A DNA stretch of 64,000 nt from Kaistella pullorum (GTDB lineage Bacteria > Bacteroidota > Bacteroidia > Flavobacteriales > Weeksellaceae). A program made the position numbers and the translations under genes. Each line of letters begins with the position of its first letter. Within the stretch, counting starts at the first letter, position 1. This document shows, piece by piece, positions 24,312 through 33,808 of the stretch. The notes below the pieces were generated by a model. The model was given only the letters and a program-made list of their open reading frames with translations, had not been told where the DNA came from and made no database searches. The stretch is from assembly GCF_014837035.1 (NCBI RefSeq), contig NZ_JACSPS010000002.1:186001-250000 (forward strand), in the 5' to 3' direction.

Positions 24312-25286
24312 ATGGAAAAAATAAAAGCAGGAATTGTTGGCGGAACAGGTTTTACGGCTGGTGAATTAATCAGAATTCTGCTCTATCACCCGAATGTGGA
24401 AATCTCTTTTGTGACCAGTCAAAGTCTTCAGGGCGATTTTATTTCGGATGTTCATAAAGATCTTTTCGGCGAAACGAACCTTAAATTTGAAAATCTGGCG
24501 CAACCGGCCGACATTATTTTTCTTTGTCTTCCGCATGGTGAAAGTAAAAACTGGCTCATAGAAAACGAAAAACGAATCGCACCCGATACGAAAATTATCG
24601 ACCTTGGAAACGATTTCCGTGTTGATGAAGAATGGAACGATAAGAAATTCATCTACGGACTTTCAGAATTCAACAAAGAAAAAATCGCGAAGTCTTCTTA
24701 TATCGCCAATCCCGGATGTTTCGCTACTGCGATTCAATTAGGAATTCTGCCGATTTTGAAGCAGGAAAAAATCGAAAAAATCCAGTGCGTTGGAATTACA
24801 GGTTCTACAGGTGCCGGAAAAGCGCTGCATCAGACGCTGAATTTTAACTGGCGAAGCGATAATATTTCACCTTATAAAACCTTTATTCACCAGCACATTG
24901 CGGAAATTGAAAAAAGCATTTCCCTGATTTCTGATACAAAAACGGAGATCAATTTCATCCCATGGCGCGGTGATTTTACGCGTGGAATTTTCGTTTCCTT
25001 GATGATGGAAAACGATTTTTCCCAGGTTGAAATTGAGGAAATCTATAAATACGCATACAAATATTCGAAGTTTGTCTTTGTTTCAGCAAGTCCAATCGAT
25101 TTGAAACAGGTCGTAAACACGAACAAAGCCGTTGTTTACATCGAAAAAGTCGGTAAAAATCTGGCCGTTCACGTGGCGATCGATAATCTTTTGAAAGGCG
25201 CTTCGGGACAGGCGATCCAAAATATGAACCTAATGTTTGGTTTTAATGAAAAAGCAGGCCTCAACCTTAAACCTTCCGTATTTTAA
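24312..25286 (+). CDS. argC: N-acyl-gamma-glutamyl-phosphate reductase
   Basis: 324 residues. NADP-binding GIVGGTGFTAGELIRIL at the start and the catalytic cysteine in YIANPGCFATA (Cys136). It reduces acylglutamyl phosphate to the semialdehyde. One base after argG. Confidence 0.95.
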   Translation: MEKIKAGIVGGTGFTAGELIRILLYHPNVEISFVTSQSLQGDFISDVHKDLFGETNLKFENLAQPADIIFLCLPHGESKNWLIENEKRIAPDTKIIDLGNDFRVDEEWNDKKFIYGLSEFNKEKIAKSSYIANPGCFATAIQLGILPILKQEKIEKIQCVGITGSTGAGKALHQTLNFNWRSDNISPYKTFIHQHIAEIEKSISLISDTKTEINFIPWRGDFTRGIFVSLMMENDFSQVEIEEIYKYAYKYSKFVFVSASPIDLKQVVNTNKAVVYIEKVGKNLAVHVAIDNLLKGASGQAIQNMNLMFGFNEKAGLNLKPSVF

Positions 25287-25288
25287 TC

Positions 25289-26428
25289 ATGAAATTATTT
25301 GATGTATATCCGTTGATGCCCGTAAATATTGTGAAGGCAGAAAACTGCAAACTTTGGGACGAAAACGGCGCCGAATATCTCGATTTTTATGGTGGTCACG
25401 CGGTAATTTCTGTTGGACACACGCATCCGCATTATGTGGCAAAAATCAAAAACCAGTTGGATCAGATTGGTTTTTATTCCAACTCGGTGATCAATAAATT
25501 GCAGGAAGAACTGGCGGAAAAGCTCGGAAAGATTTCCGGTTACGAAGATTACAGTTTATTTCTCTGCAATTCCGGTGCGGAGGCAAACGAAAATGCGCTG
25601 AAAGTCGCTTCTTTCACTTCAAGAAAAAAGAAATTTATTACGTTCAGAAATTCATTTCACGGCCGGACTTCCGCTGTCGTGGCTGCCACAGACGATCCTT
25701 CGATTGTTGCGCCCGTAAACGAAACCGAAAATTTTATCTTCTGTGAATGGAACAATGTTGAAGAATTTGAAAAACTTTTTTTTGAAAATATTCAGAAGTT
25801 GGCCGGAGTCATTATTGAAGGAATTCAGGGAATTGGCGGAATTCAGATTCCGTCGCAGGAATTGATGAATAAAATTGAAAGGCTGTGCAATGAAAATTCA
25901 GTTTTCTTTATTTCTGATGAAATCCAGTCGGGTTACGCGAGAAGCGGAAAATTCTTTGCCCATCAGTATTTTGATGTGAAACCTGATATCATCACGACAG
26001 CAAAAGGAATGGCGAATGGCTTCCCGATTGGTGGAGTTCTAATTTCCCCAAAAATTCAGGCAAAACACAAAATGCTCGGAACCACATTTGGCGGAAATCA
26101 TCTTGCTTGTGCCGCTGCTATTGCGGTTCTTGAAATCATTGAAAACGAAAATCTGATTCGGGAATCTTTAGAGAAAGGGAAATATTTAATTCAAAAATTA
26201 AAAGAGATTCCGCAGATCAAGGCAATCCGGGGAAAAGGACTTTTGATAGGAATTGATTTTGAAATTCCGGCCGCTCAGGTTTCAAAAAAATTAAGGGAAG
26301 AATTTAAAATCTTTGTCGGAAGCGCTTCAGATCCTTTAACCATGAGGCTTTTACCGCCACTTACCATTTCTTATCCGGAAATGGATTATTTCATCTCTTC
26401 TTTAAAATCAGTCCTAAATTCAATTTAA
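25289..26428 (+). CDS. argD: Acylornithine aminotransferase (class III PLP enzyme)
   Basis: 379 residues. NSGAEANENALKVA (phosphate-binding), FISDEIQSGYARSG (Asp210 contacts the PLP ring nitrogen) and TTAKGMANGFPIGG (Lys239 forms the Schiff base) are all present. It converts acylglutamate semialdehyde to acylornithine. Whether the acyl group is acetyl or succinyl cannot be read from this protein. Two bases after argC. Confidence 0.93.
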   Translation: MKLFDVYPLMPVNIVKAENCKLWDENGAEYLDFYGGHAVISVGHTHPHYVAKIKNQLDQIGFYSNSVINKLQEELAEKLGKISGYEDYSLFLCNSGAEANENALKVASFTSRKKKFITFRNSFHGRTSAVVAATDDPSIVAPVNETENFIFCEWNNVEEFEKLFFENIQKLAGVIIEGIQGIGGIQIPSQELMNKIERLCNENSVFFISDEIQSGYARSGKFFAHQYFDVKPDIITTAKGMANGFPIGGVLISPKIQAKHKMLGTTFGGNHLACAAAIAVLEIIENENLIRESLEKGKYLIQKLKEIPQIKAIRGKGLLIGIDFEIPAAQVSKKLREEFKIFVGSASDPLTMRLLPPLTISYPEMDYFISSLKSVLNSI

Positions 26429-26430
26429 AA

Positions 26431-27384
26431 ATGAAAAATTTCACATCAGTATACGATATATCAAATCCTGAAATCCTTGTTCAGGAAGCTTTGGAACTTA
26501 AAAAAGATCTTTACGGCTTTGGCGATTTAGGAAAAAATAAAACGCTTGGATTGGTGTTTTTAAATCCAAGTTTAAGAACCAGAATGAGCAGCCAGAAAGC
26601 CGGAATGAATCTCGGAATGCAGGTTCAGGTCATCAACGCCGGACAGGATGGCTGGAACTGGGAATTTGCAGAAAACGCGGTGATGGACGGCTCTACAGTT
26701 GAACATATCAAAGACGCCGCAAAAGTTCTGAGCGAATATTGCGATGTCATCGGTTTGAGATGTTTTCCGGGTTTGAAAGATCGCGACGCAGATTACAGCG
26801 AATTTGTTCTGAATTCATTTATAAAATACGCAACCGTTCCTGTAATTTCCTTGGAATCTGCAACTCGACATCCTTTACAGAGTTTCGCGGATTTAATTAC
26901 GATCCGAGAAAACTGGAACAAACCTCAGAAACCGAAAGTTGTTCTTTCATGGGCGCCGCACATCAAACCGCTTCCGCAGGCAGTTGGTAATTCTTTCGCG
27001 GAATGGATGAATGCTGCGGACGTCGATTTCTGCATCGCAAATCCTGAAGGTTATGATTTAAGCGAAGATTTTACGGGCGATGCAAAAGTGTATCACAATC
27101 AGGAGGAAGCTTTGAAAGATGCTGATTTTGTCTATGGGAAAAACTGGTCGTCTTATGATGAATATGGTGCGATGCCTGTGGTGGAAGGAAACTGGCTTTT
27201 AGGTGAAGAGTTTTTGAAAACAAATCCTGAAACGAAATTCATGCACTGTCTTCCGGTCCGAAGAAATCTGGAAATGAGTGACGCGGTTTTAGATTCTGCC
27301 AATTCTTTAATTTATGAGCAGGCCAATAACAGAACAATTTCAGTACAGTTAATTATCAAGAAAATCCTCGAAAATTCATTGTAA
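26431..27384 (+). CDS. N-acylornithine carbamoyltransferase (argF')
   Basis: 317 residues. The carbamoyl-phosphate motif is SLRTRMSSQ (residues 47-55), and MHCLPVRRNLEMSD near the C-terminus is the family's second signature. It belongs to the acylornithine branch and not the plain ornithine branch, as the rest of the operon suggests. MDGSTVEHI places Val90 where, as I recall from published work, Glu gives acetylornithine and Pro/Ser/Val gives succinylornithine preference. That points to N-succinylornithine; it is an alignment by eye from memory. Confidence 0.9.
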   Translation: MKNFTSVYDISNPEILVQEALELKKDLYGFGDLGKNKTLGLVFLNPSLRTRMSSQKAGMNLGMQVQVINAGQDGWNWEFAENAVMDGSTVEHIKDAAKVLSEYCDVIGLRCFPGLKDRDADYSEFVLNSFIKYATVPVISLESATRHPLQSFADLITIRENWNKPQKPKVVLSWAPHIKPLPQAVGNSFAEWMNAADVDFCIANPEGYDLSEDFTGDAKVYHNQEEALKDADFVYGKNWSSYDEYGAMPVVEGNWLLGEEFLKTNPETKFMHCLPVRRNLEMSDAVLDSANSLIYEQANNRTISVQLIIKKILENSL

Positions 27385-27385
27385 A

Positions 27386-28174
27386 ATGGGAGATTTATTC
27401 ATCATAAAAATCGGTGGGGAAACCATCAACAGCAAGGAGACATTGAAAACCTGTCTGAAAGCGATTGCTAATTCCGGCAAAAAGGTAATCTTGGTGCATG
27501 GCGGCGGAAAAAAAGTGACAGAACTAGCACAGAAACTGTTCATTCCCCAACAGATGGTTGAAGGAAGACGCATCACTTCTGGTGAAACTTTGGAGCTTTG
27601 CACAATGGTTTATGCGGGGTTGATCAATAAAAATATCGTGGCGGGTTTGTCGGCACAAAAACTTATGGCAATCGGACTTTCCGGCGCAGATCTGAATTGT
27701 GTAGTCTCGAAGAAAAGAGATGCTTCTGTCATTAATTATGGATTTGTTGGCGATGTGGTGAAAGTTGATGATGTGGTTTTTGAAAATTTTATTGCCGGGA
27801 ACATCATTCCCGTGGTTAATTCAATCAGCATCAGCGAAGAGGGCGACCTTTTAAATACAAATGCCGATGTAATGGCTGCTGAAATCGCCAAAGCGATGTC
27901 GGCAAAATATAAAACGCATCTTATTTACTGTTTTGAGCGAAGTGGGGTTCTGCAGGATATTACCGACGAAAATTCTGTAATTCCTGTCATTTCCAAAGCG
28001 GATTTTACGCAAATGAAAGAAACGAAACAGATTGCTGACGGAATGATTCCGAAACTTCAGACGGCTTTTAGGGCGTTGTATCACGGTGTGGAAGAAGCCA
28101 GAATTCTTAAAAGTGACGCGTTGGAGCAATATTTCAACAACGAAAATCCGGGAACAAATATCAGTTTGCACTAA
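27386..28174 (+). CDS. argB: N-acylglutamate kinase
   Basis: 262 residues, amino-acid kinase fold. IIKIGGETINSKETL at the start, VHGGGKKVTELAQK (acyl-glutamate site), LSGADLNCVVSKKRD and NTNADVMAAEIAKAM are typical. Phosphorylates the gamma-carboxylate of the acylglutamate. Its stop and the start of the next gene share one base (TAATG). No N-terminal regulatory helix is visible, so arginine feedback may act elsewhere. Confidence 0.93.
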   Translation: MGDLFIIKIGGETINSKETLKTCLKAIANSGKKVILVHGGGKKVTELAQKLFIPQQMVEGRRITSGETLELCTMVYAGLINKNIVAGLSAQKLMAIGLSGADLNCVVSKKRDASVINYGFVGDVVKVDDVVFENFIAGNIIPVVNSISISEEGDLLNTNADVMAAEIAKAMSAKYKTHLIYCFERSGVLQDITDENSVIPVISKADFTQMKETKQIADGMIPKLQTAFRALYHGVEEARILKSDALEQYFNNENPGTNISLH

Positions 28175-29226
28175 TGGAGATCTTAAAGAACGACGCCCGG
28201 AATTTTCTGATCGAATTGATCGAAACGCCTTCTTTCAGCCGGGAGGAAGAAAATACTGCGCTGATTATTGAGAAGTATTTAAATCTTAAAAATATTCCGT
28301 TTCAGCGGAAAGGAAATAATATCTGGGCAAAAAACCTTCAGTTTGACGAAAATTTACCGACAGTTTTATTGAATTCCCATCATGACACGGTAAAACCAAA
28401 TTCGGCGTACACTCTTGATCCTTTCGAAGCCGTACAGAAACAGGGAAAGATTTTCGGCTTGGGAAGCAATGATGCAGGCGCAAGTTTGGTGAGTTTATGG
28501 GCTGTTTTCACGCATTTTTACGCTGTAAAACTTAAATATAATTTGATCTACGCCACCACTGCAGAAGAAGAAATTTCCGGAGAGAATGGCGTAAAATCGA
28601 TCCTCGAAGATTTAGGAAAGATTGATTTTGCAATTGTTGGTGAGCCTACGAAAATGGATTTGGCGGTTGCGGAAAAAGGTTTGGTTGTATTGAATTGTGT
28701 GGCGAAAGGAACAGCTTCTCATGCTGCTCACATTAATGATGATAATTCGATCTATAAAGCGGTTCGGGACATTCAGAAAGTACAGAATTTTGAATTTGAT
28801 AAAGTTTCTGAAGTTCTCGGGAAAGTAAAAGCGACCGTAACGATTATAAACGCCGGTTCACAGCACAATGTGGTTCCGGATCAGTGTCATTTTACAATTG
28901 ATGTCCGCACAAATGAGCATTATTCCAATTCGGAAATTTTAGAAATTTTCAGAAATGAACTGGAGTCGGAAATCCAACCAAGATCATTGGCTTTAAATTC
29001 TTCAAAAATCAATTTAGATCATCCTTTTGTGTTTGCTGCGCAGAAGGAAAACTGCAGTTTATACGGGTCTCCCACGGTTTCGGATCAGGCGCTGATGCCG
29101 TTCGATTCAGTGAAAATTGGTCCCGGAGATTCTACCCGTTCGCATACGGCGGATGAATTTATTTATCAGCATGAACTCGATGAAGGCATCGAAAAATACA
29201 TTAAAATTCTCTCACATATCCTCTAA
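28174..29226 (+). CDS. argE: M20 family acyl-amino-acid deacylase
   Basis: 350 residues. Zinc ligands: NSHHDTV (His-x-Asp), GSNDAGAS (bridging Asp), TTAEEEISGENG (catalytic Glu and ligand Glu), GEPTKMD. It probably removes the acyl group from acylcitrulline, the step needed after an acylornithine carbamoyltransferase. A dimerisation lid domain lies near residues ~165-270. argE-like by context and motifs; other M20 functions are possible but unlikely here. Confidence 0.88.
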   Translation: MEILKNDARNFLIELIETPSFSREEENTALIIEKYLNLKNIPFQRKGNNIWAKNLQFDENLPTVLLNSHHDTVKPNSAYTLDPFEAVQKQGKIFGLGSNDAGASLVSLWAVFTHFYAVKLKYNLIYATTAEEEISGENGVKSILEDLGKIDFAIVGEPTKMDLAVAEKGLVVLNCVAKGTASHAAHINDDNSIYKAVRDIQKVQNFEFDKVSEVLGKVKATVTIINAGSQHNVVPDQCHFTIDVRTNEHYSNSEILEIFRNELESEIQPRSLALNSSKINLDHPFVFAAQKENCSLYGSPTVSDQALMPFDSVKIGPGDSTRSHTADEFIYQHELDEGIEKYIKILSHIL

Positions 29227-29228
29227 AG

Positions 29229-30542
29229 ATGAAACATAATAAATTGTGGGCAAAAGATTCAGCGAATCAGAATTATTTGGAAATCATTGAAAAATTTACC
29301 GTTGGTAAAGACAAAGATTTCGACATTCTGCTTGCCCAGTACGATATCATCGGAACCAAAGCACACTGTACGATGCTTACTAAAATCGGATTTTTAACAG
29401 AAAACGAAAATATAAAAATCCAGAAAGAACTGGATGAAATGTATATTTTGGCGAAAGATCATCTGCTGACAATTAATGATGGAGTAGAGGATATTCACAG
29501 CCATATCGAATTCAATCTTACCCAAAAACTGGGCGATGCCGGAAAGAAAATTCACACAGGAAGATCAAGAAATGATCAGGTTTTGCTCGCGATTAAACTC
29601 TATCTGGCCGCGGAAATCAAGGAAATCGCACAGCTTTCAAAAAATTTATTTGAGCGTTTAATAAATCTGGCCGAAACACATAAAACAGCTTTAATGCCGG
29701 GTTATACTCATTTTCAGATTGGTATGCCGTCATCATTCGGCTTGTGGTTTAGTGCTTTCGCGGAATCTTTATCTGAAGATTTAGAAGTTTTAGCCTCCGC
29801 ATTATCGGTTGTTCAGAAAAATCCGTTGGGTTCCGGCGCGGGATTCGGTTCTTCGTTTCCTTTGGACCGGGATTTTACAACGAAAGAACTGGGACTGGAA
29901 AAAATGAATATTAATTCCGTTTATGCGCAGATGACGCGCGGAAAATCGGAGAAAATCACGGCAATGGGAATGAGTACGGTGGCGGCCACATTAAGCAAAC
30001 TCGCGTATGATATCTGCCTGTTCAGCAATCAGAACTACGGTTTCCTGAGTTTTCCGTCCGGACTTACCACTGGAAGCAGCATTATGCCTCACAAAAAAAA
30101 TCCTGATGTTTTTGAACTGATTCGCGCAAAATCCGCCCGAATTCAGAGTCTTCCGAATGAACTTACACTGCTTACAAACAACCTTCCGTCCGGTTATCAC
30201 AGAGATTTTCAGCTGACGAAGGAAATAATTTTCCCGGGAATTCAGGATTTAAAAGATTGCCTGCAGATTTTTGAATTTATGCTTAATAATATCCAGATTA
30301 AAGAAGATATTTTGAAGGATGAGAAATATGATTATCTTTTCAGCGTCGAAAAAATCAATGAACTGGTAATGAATGGGGCGACTTTCCGGGAAGCTTACCG
30401 CGAGGTCGGAAATTCCATTGAAGACGGTTCCTACAGTTACCGGAATGATGATTTAAAGCACACCCACAAAGGAAGTATTGGGGATTTGTGCCTCGATGAG
30501 ATTTCTGCACAGTTTGCAGAAGTCTTCCAGAAATTTAAATAA
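29229..30542 (+). CDS. argH: Argininosuccinate lyase
   Basis: 437 residues. The fumarase/aspartase signature GSSIMPHKKNPDVFE is intact, as are HTGRSRNDQV and TRGKSEKITAMG. It splits argininosuccinate to arginine and fumarate. Last enzyme of the operon, followed after three bases by the regulator. Confidence 0.96.
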   Translation: MKHNKLWAKDSANQNYLEIIEKFTVGKDKDFDILLAQYDIIGTKAHCTMLTKIGFLTENENIKIQKELDEMYILAKDHLLTINDGVEDIHSHIEFNLTQKLGDAGKKIHTGRSRNDQVLLAIKLYLAAEIKEIAQLSKNLFERLINLAETHKTALMPGYTHFQIGMPSSFGLWFSAFAESLSEDLEVLASALSVVQKNPLGSGAGFGSSFPLDRDFTTKELGLEKMNINSVYAQMTRGKSEKITAMGMSTVAATLSKLAYDICLFSNQNYGFLSFPSGLTTGSSIMPHKKNPDVFELIRAKSARIQSLPNELTLLTNNLPSGYHRDFQLTKEIIFPGIQDLKDCLQIFEFMLNNIQIKEDILKDEKYDYLFSVEKINELVMNGATFREAYREVGNSIEDGSYSYRNDDLKHTHKGSIGDLCLDEISAQFAEVFQKFK

Positions 30543-30545
30543 TGT

Positions 30546-31007
30546 ATGAAAGCTTTAGACCTTACAGACCATAAAATCCTCAATTTCTTACAGGAAGATT
30601 CAACGGTTTCGGTGAAAGACTTGGCGGAAAAAATCGGACTTTCCTTTACTGCCACCTATGAAAGGATAAAATCACTCAAAAACAACGGCATCATCCGCAA
30701 AAATGTCGTGTTGATCGATCCGGAACTCGCCGGATTTGAACTGATGGCATACTGTAATATCGTTCTGAAAGAGCAGTCGCACGACAAACTTCAGGAGTTT
30801 GAAGATAAAATAAAAGCGGAACCGCAGGTGATGGAGGTCGTGAGTCTTTCTGGCCAGTACGATTATATGATCAAGGTCGTCGCTAAAAACATTAAAGATT
30901 ACAACAGTTTCATGACAACGGTGATTGCCAATATCCCGAATATCGGCCAGTATCACAGCAATATTGTGCTGTCGGTCATCAAGAATGACACTAAGTTTAC
31001 TTTTTAA
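30546..31007 (+). CDS. Lrp/AsnC family transcriptional regulator
   Basis: 153 residues. N-terminal helix-turn-helix (SVKDLAEKIGLSFTATYERI) and C-terminal RAM domain (VMEVVSLSGQYDYMIKVVA). Lrp/AsnC proteins form octamers that sense an amino acid. Three bases after argH and before the operon terminator, so it probably answers to arginine or a precursor and controls this operon; that is inference. Confidence 0.9.
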   Translation: MKALDLTDHKILNFLQEDSTVSVKDLAEKIGLSFTATYERIKSLKNNGIIRKNVVLIDPELAGFELMAYCNIVLKEQSHDKLQEFEDKIKAEPQVMEVVSLSGQYDYMIKVVAKNIKDYNSFMTTVIANIPNIGQYHSNIVLSVIKNDTKFTF

Positions 31008-31009
31008 AC

Positions 31010-31032
31010 CAGGAATTTTTCCTGATTTTTTT
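31010..31032 (+). terminator. Terminator of the arginine operon
   Basis: CAGGAA (31010-31015) and TTCCTG (31019-31024), loop TTT, then ATTTTTTTATTT; a short stem with a good T run. Confidence 0.7.
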
Positions 31033-31072
31033 ATTTAATTTTGATTGAATCAACTAAATCAGAATTAACAGC

Positions 31073-31432
31073 ATGGCAAAATATAAAATCCAGAAAAATC
31101 CATCGATCGTTCCAACGACGGACGGAAAACTCATCAAAGAAATTTGGGGAAATTCCACCGACACACCCGGAATTTCGATTGCACATATGGTTGCACCGCC
31201 AAACTGGAGCGAGCCGCATCAAACGCCGGAATTTGACGAGTTTACTTACATTCTGCGCGGTAAAAAACAATTTGAAATCGATGGTGAAACTGTGATGTTG
31301 AGCGGCGGTGAAAGCATCCTGATCGAAAAAGGTGCACGCGTACGTTACAGCAATCCGTTTGATGACGAATGCGAGTATATTGCCATTTGCCTGCCGGCCT
31401 TTTCTATAGAATTGGTGAATCGGGAAGACTGA
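31073..31432 (+). CDS. Cupin domain protein
   Basis: 119 residues, one cupin barrel. HQTPEFDEFTYILRGKKQFEIDGE is the first cupin motif, with His and Glu positions able to bind metal. GGESILIEKGARVRYSNP is the second, though its second metal His is replaced by Arg/Tyr, so metal binding is uncertain. Substrate unknown. The last 29 bases overlap the 3' end of the NhaC gene on the other strand. Confidence 0.85.
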   Translation: MAKYKIQKNPSIVPTTDGKLIKEIWGNSTDTPGISIAHMVAPPNWSEPHQTPEFDEFTYILRGKKQFEIDGETVMLSGGESILIEKGARVRYSNPFDDECEYIAICLPAFSIELVNRED

Positions 31433-32726
31433 TGTGCGCTGGTTTTTTCTTAGAGATGAAAATGCTCGCCAACGTGAAAATGAGCAGGATGTGGAGGTAA
31501 TACGCATTCTGTACAAGCTCGAGATAGTTCATCTTAAAGTTGCTCAGTGAAATCAGGATTAAAATCTGTGCGCCATAAGGAATCAGTCCCTGAATATAGC
31601 ATGAAAAAATGTCGAGTACAGAGGCGCTCTGCTGCGGCTGCAACTCATATTTATCACTGATTTCTTTTGCAATCTTTCCCGAGATTATAATGGAAATGGT
31701 ATTATTGGCCACGCAAAGGTTTGCCGCGGAGACCAACGCTCCAATCCCAAGAAGTGCTGTTGTTTTTGAACTGATAATGCGGCTGATGTTTTTAAGCAAA
31801 TACGCTATGCCGCCAGCTTTTTCCACCAAAGCGGCGAGACCGCCTGTAAGCAGCGACAGCAGAAAGATTTCGGTCATGCCCGTAAAGCCTTCGTAGGTTT
31901 TTTTGGCAAAGCCTATGAAATCAAAACTGCCAAATCCCAATCCTAAGATTCCCGCGAACAGCAAACCGGCGAACAGCACCACAAAAACATTCAGGCCTAC
32001 AAGCGAAAGCGCTACGACCAGGATGTAGGGCAGAATCAACAGTAAGTTGAAGTCTTTAATCTCATTTGCGGCCGACGTCTGTTCGTGCGAAAAACCGATG
32101 ACCGTAAGGATGATTATTGCTACCGCCGCAGCTGGCAACGCAATTTTCGAGTTGTAGCGGAACTTATCTTTCATCTGGCAACCGAGGCTTTGGGTGGCGG
32201 CAATCGTCGTGTCGGAAATCAGCGAAAGATTATCGCCAAACATAGCACCTGCCAATAGACATGCGCCAATCAGCCCTAGCGGTGATTCACTTTTTTCAGC
32301 CATTGCGATGACGATAGGGCCGAGTGTTACGATCGACCCGACCGATGTTCCGGCAGCAAATGAAAGAAATGAAGCGATGACGAAAATACCCACCGGGAAA
32401 AAAGCCGGCGAAATATAACTGAGACCTAAATTCACGATTGAATCAACGCTGCCCGTCGCCTCCGTAACGGTCGCAAAAGCGCCGGCAAGCAGGTAAATGA
32501 TGCACATCGTAAGGATTTTGCCGTCGCCGCAACCTTTCAGGAAGGTGTCTACTTTTTGGTTGATTGTCCCTTTAAGCAGAATAAAAGCGGCCGTAATGCC
32601 GATCAGCGCTGCGACGGGTGAGGGCAAGGCATAAAAATCATCATAATATATTCCGAAGCCGAGAAAAACCGCGACGAATACCAATAACGGCCAGATAGCC
32701 ACTGCCTGCGAACTGATTGATTTCAT
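31404..32726 (-). CDS. Na+/H+ antiporter, NhaC family
   Basis: 440 residues, about eleven transmembrane helices. SFAAGTSVGSIVTLGPIVIAMAE and MFGDNLSLISDTTIAATQ (the family's conserved acidic pair, Asp in GDN and SD) mark the ion site. Likely exports Na+ in exchange for protons at the cytoplasmic membrane; some relatives exchange malate/lactate or lysine, so the substrate is not certain. Convergent with the cupin gene. Confidence 0.87.
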   Translation of the reverse strand: MKSISSQAVAIWPLLVFVAVFLGFGIYYDDFYALPSPVAALIGITAAFILLKGTINQKVDTFLKGCGDGKILTMCIIYLLAGAFATVTEATGSVDSIVNLGLSYISPAFFPVGIFVIASFLSFAAGTSVGSIVTLGPIVIAMAEKSESPLGLIGACLLAGAMFGDNLSLISDTTIAATQSLGCQMKDKFRYNSKIALPAAAVAIIILTVIGFSHEQTSAANEIKDFNLLLILPYILVVALSLVGLNVFVVLFAGLLFAGILGLGFGSFDFIGFAKKTYEGFTGMTEIFLLSLLTGGLAALVEKAGGIAYLLKNISRIISSKTTALLGIGALVSAANLCVANNTISIIISGKIAKEISDKYELQPQQSASVLDIFSCYIQGLIPYGAQILILISLSNFKMNYLELVQNAYYLHILLIFTLASIFISKKKPAHISLPDSPIL

Positions 32727-32788
32727 AATGCAAATTTAGCGGAAAAGAATTTCGGTCCGGTTGTACAGAATAAAACCTTAACACGCAT

Positions 32789-33361
32789 TTAGTAATTGCT
32801 GACCATTATCCTGGTATGGTCTGCGTTGCCTTTGATAGATTTTAATTTGCCGCTTTTGTATGCGTGCAAATCATCGTGATAAGTGAATGTAATGTTGCCG
32901 ATAGACTTAATCTTTCCGCTTTGATACGGATGAAAATCATCAAAATAAGAAATTCTAAGATTCCCGATTTGCTCTACTTTTCCTTTGAGATAGGTCTTAA
33001 AACCATCATTATATTTAAATGTAACATCACCGACAGATTTTAATTTTCCACTGTTGTAATCGTGAAAGTCGCCATAGTAGGAAATTTCACCGTTCAGCGG
33101 TATCGCATCCGGATTATCATAGTCGATATTTGAGTCGGAATCGTATGTTATCCAACCTGTATTGGGCGTGATTTTATCGGAATTTAATGTATTGATGTTT
33201 AATAATTTGCCATTCGTATTCAGGATGACGGTTGTGTTATCAATCTGAACCGCTAAATCGGCCGAGTTTCCGCTGTTGAGGAGCCGAATGTCCGTTATCT
33301 TCTGGGCTTTCAGCGACGTTAGCATTAAAATGGAAAGGAGTAAATAAAATCTTATTTTCAT
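32789..33361 (-). CDS. Secreted protein with a 22-residue tandem repeat
   Basis: 190 residues. The ATG at 33361 is preferred because it is followed by a signal peptide (LLLSILMLTSLKAQ); an upstream ATG at 33412 would overlap the neighbour. From residue ~95, units of exactly 22 residues run as GKLKSVGDVTFKYNDG..., GKVEQIGNLRISYFDD..., GKIKSIGNITFTYHDD..., ending in a partial GKLKSIKG. Alternating hydrophobic residues suggest a repetitive beta structure, somewhat like MORN or beta-solenoid repeats. No known domain is recognised and no T9SS domain is present. Confidence 0.7.
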   Translation of the reverse strand: MKIRFYLLLSILMLTSLKAQKITDIRLLNSGNSADLAVQIDNTTVILNTNGKLLNINTLNSDKITPNTGWITYDSDSNIDYDNPDAIPLNGEISYYGDFHDYNSGKLKSVGDVTFKYNDGFKTYLKGKVEQIGNLRISYFDDFHPYQSGKIKSIGNITFTYHDDLHAYKSGKLKSIKGNADHTRIMVSNY

Positions 33362-33371
33362 TGATGTTTCA

Positions 33372-33806
33372 TTAATAATTAAAAGGCTCAAATTTATAAT
33401 GGTTATCGTCAAATTTTGCCCAGATATGCTGAACGCCGTTGCTTAAAATGATTTCTTCCGCACCAGTTACCGAGTTGTAGCGTGCGCTTTGTTCAAAGGT
33501 TTGCTGCGTGAGTTTTATTTCCGGTGCTTTACATTCAACCAAGATTTTCGGCTGGGTTTTTTCGGTAACCAGCAGGTCAATGCGTTTGGTAGTCCCGTTC
33601 AGCAGGATTTTTTTTTCAAGGATAAGCGATGAGAGATTGCGGCCTTTTATGAAGTGGAAATAGTGCACCCAATGCTGGCGCACCCACTCTTCGGGCGTGA
33701 GCAGGAGCCACGTTTTGCGTACGAGGTCATAAATAAAAAACTTATCTTTGTCGCTCCTGATTTTAAAGTCAAAAGTATCCTCAAAATTCAGTTTCGGAAC
33801 TTGCAT
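33372..33806 (-). CDS. HsdR N-terminal-like (HSDR_N_2) nuclease-fold protein
   Basis: 144 residues. The restriction-endonuclease-like core is RIDLLVTEKTQPKILVECKA, here split: the metal-binding Asp is in RIDLL and the E-x-K motif in ECKAPE. It is often labelled type I restriction R protein N-terminal domain, but no restriction system surrounds it. It stands head to head with holA, the two ATG codons only two bases apart, an arrangement I associate with Bacteroidota genomes and one that suggests a DNA-maintenance role. Confidence 0.85.
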   Translation of the reverse strand: MQVPKLNFEDTFDFKIRSDKDKFFIYDLVRKTWLLLTPEEWVRQHWVHYFHFIKGRNLSSLILEKKILLNGTTKRIDLLVTEKTQPKILVECKAPEIKLTQQTFEQSARYNSVTGAEEIILSNGVQHIWAKFDDNHYKFEPFNY

Positions 33807-33808
33807 TT

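Noticed and set aside
33361-33412. Upstream ATG adding 17 residues to the repeat protein
   Set aside because: It overlaps the HsdR-like gene's end and would mask the signal peptide that begins at the inner ATG.
33372-33806. Type I restriction-modification system
   Set aside because: Only an HsdR-N-like nuclease fold is present; there are no hsdM, hsdS or helicase parts nearby.
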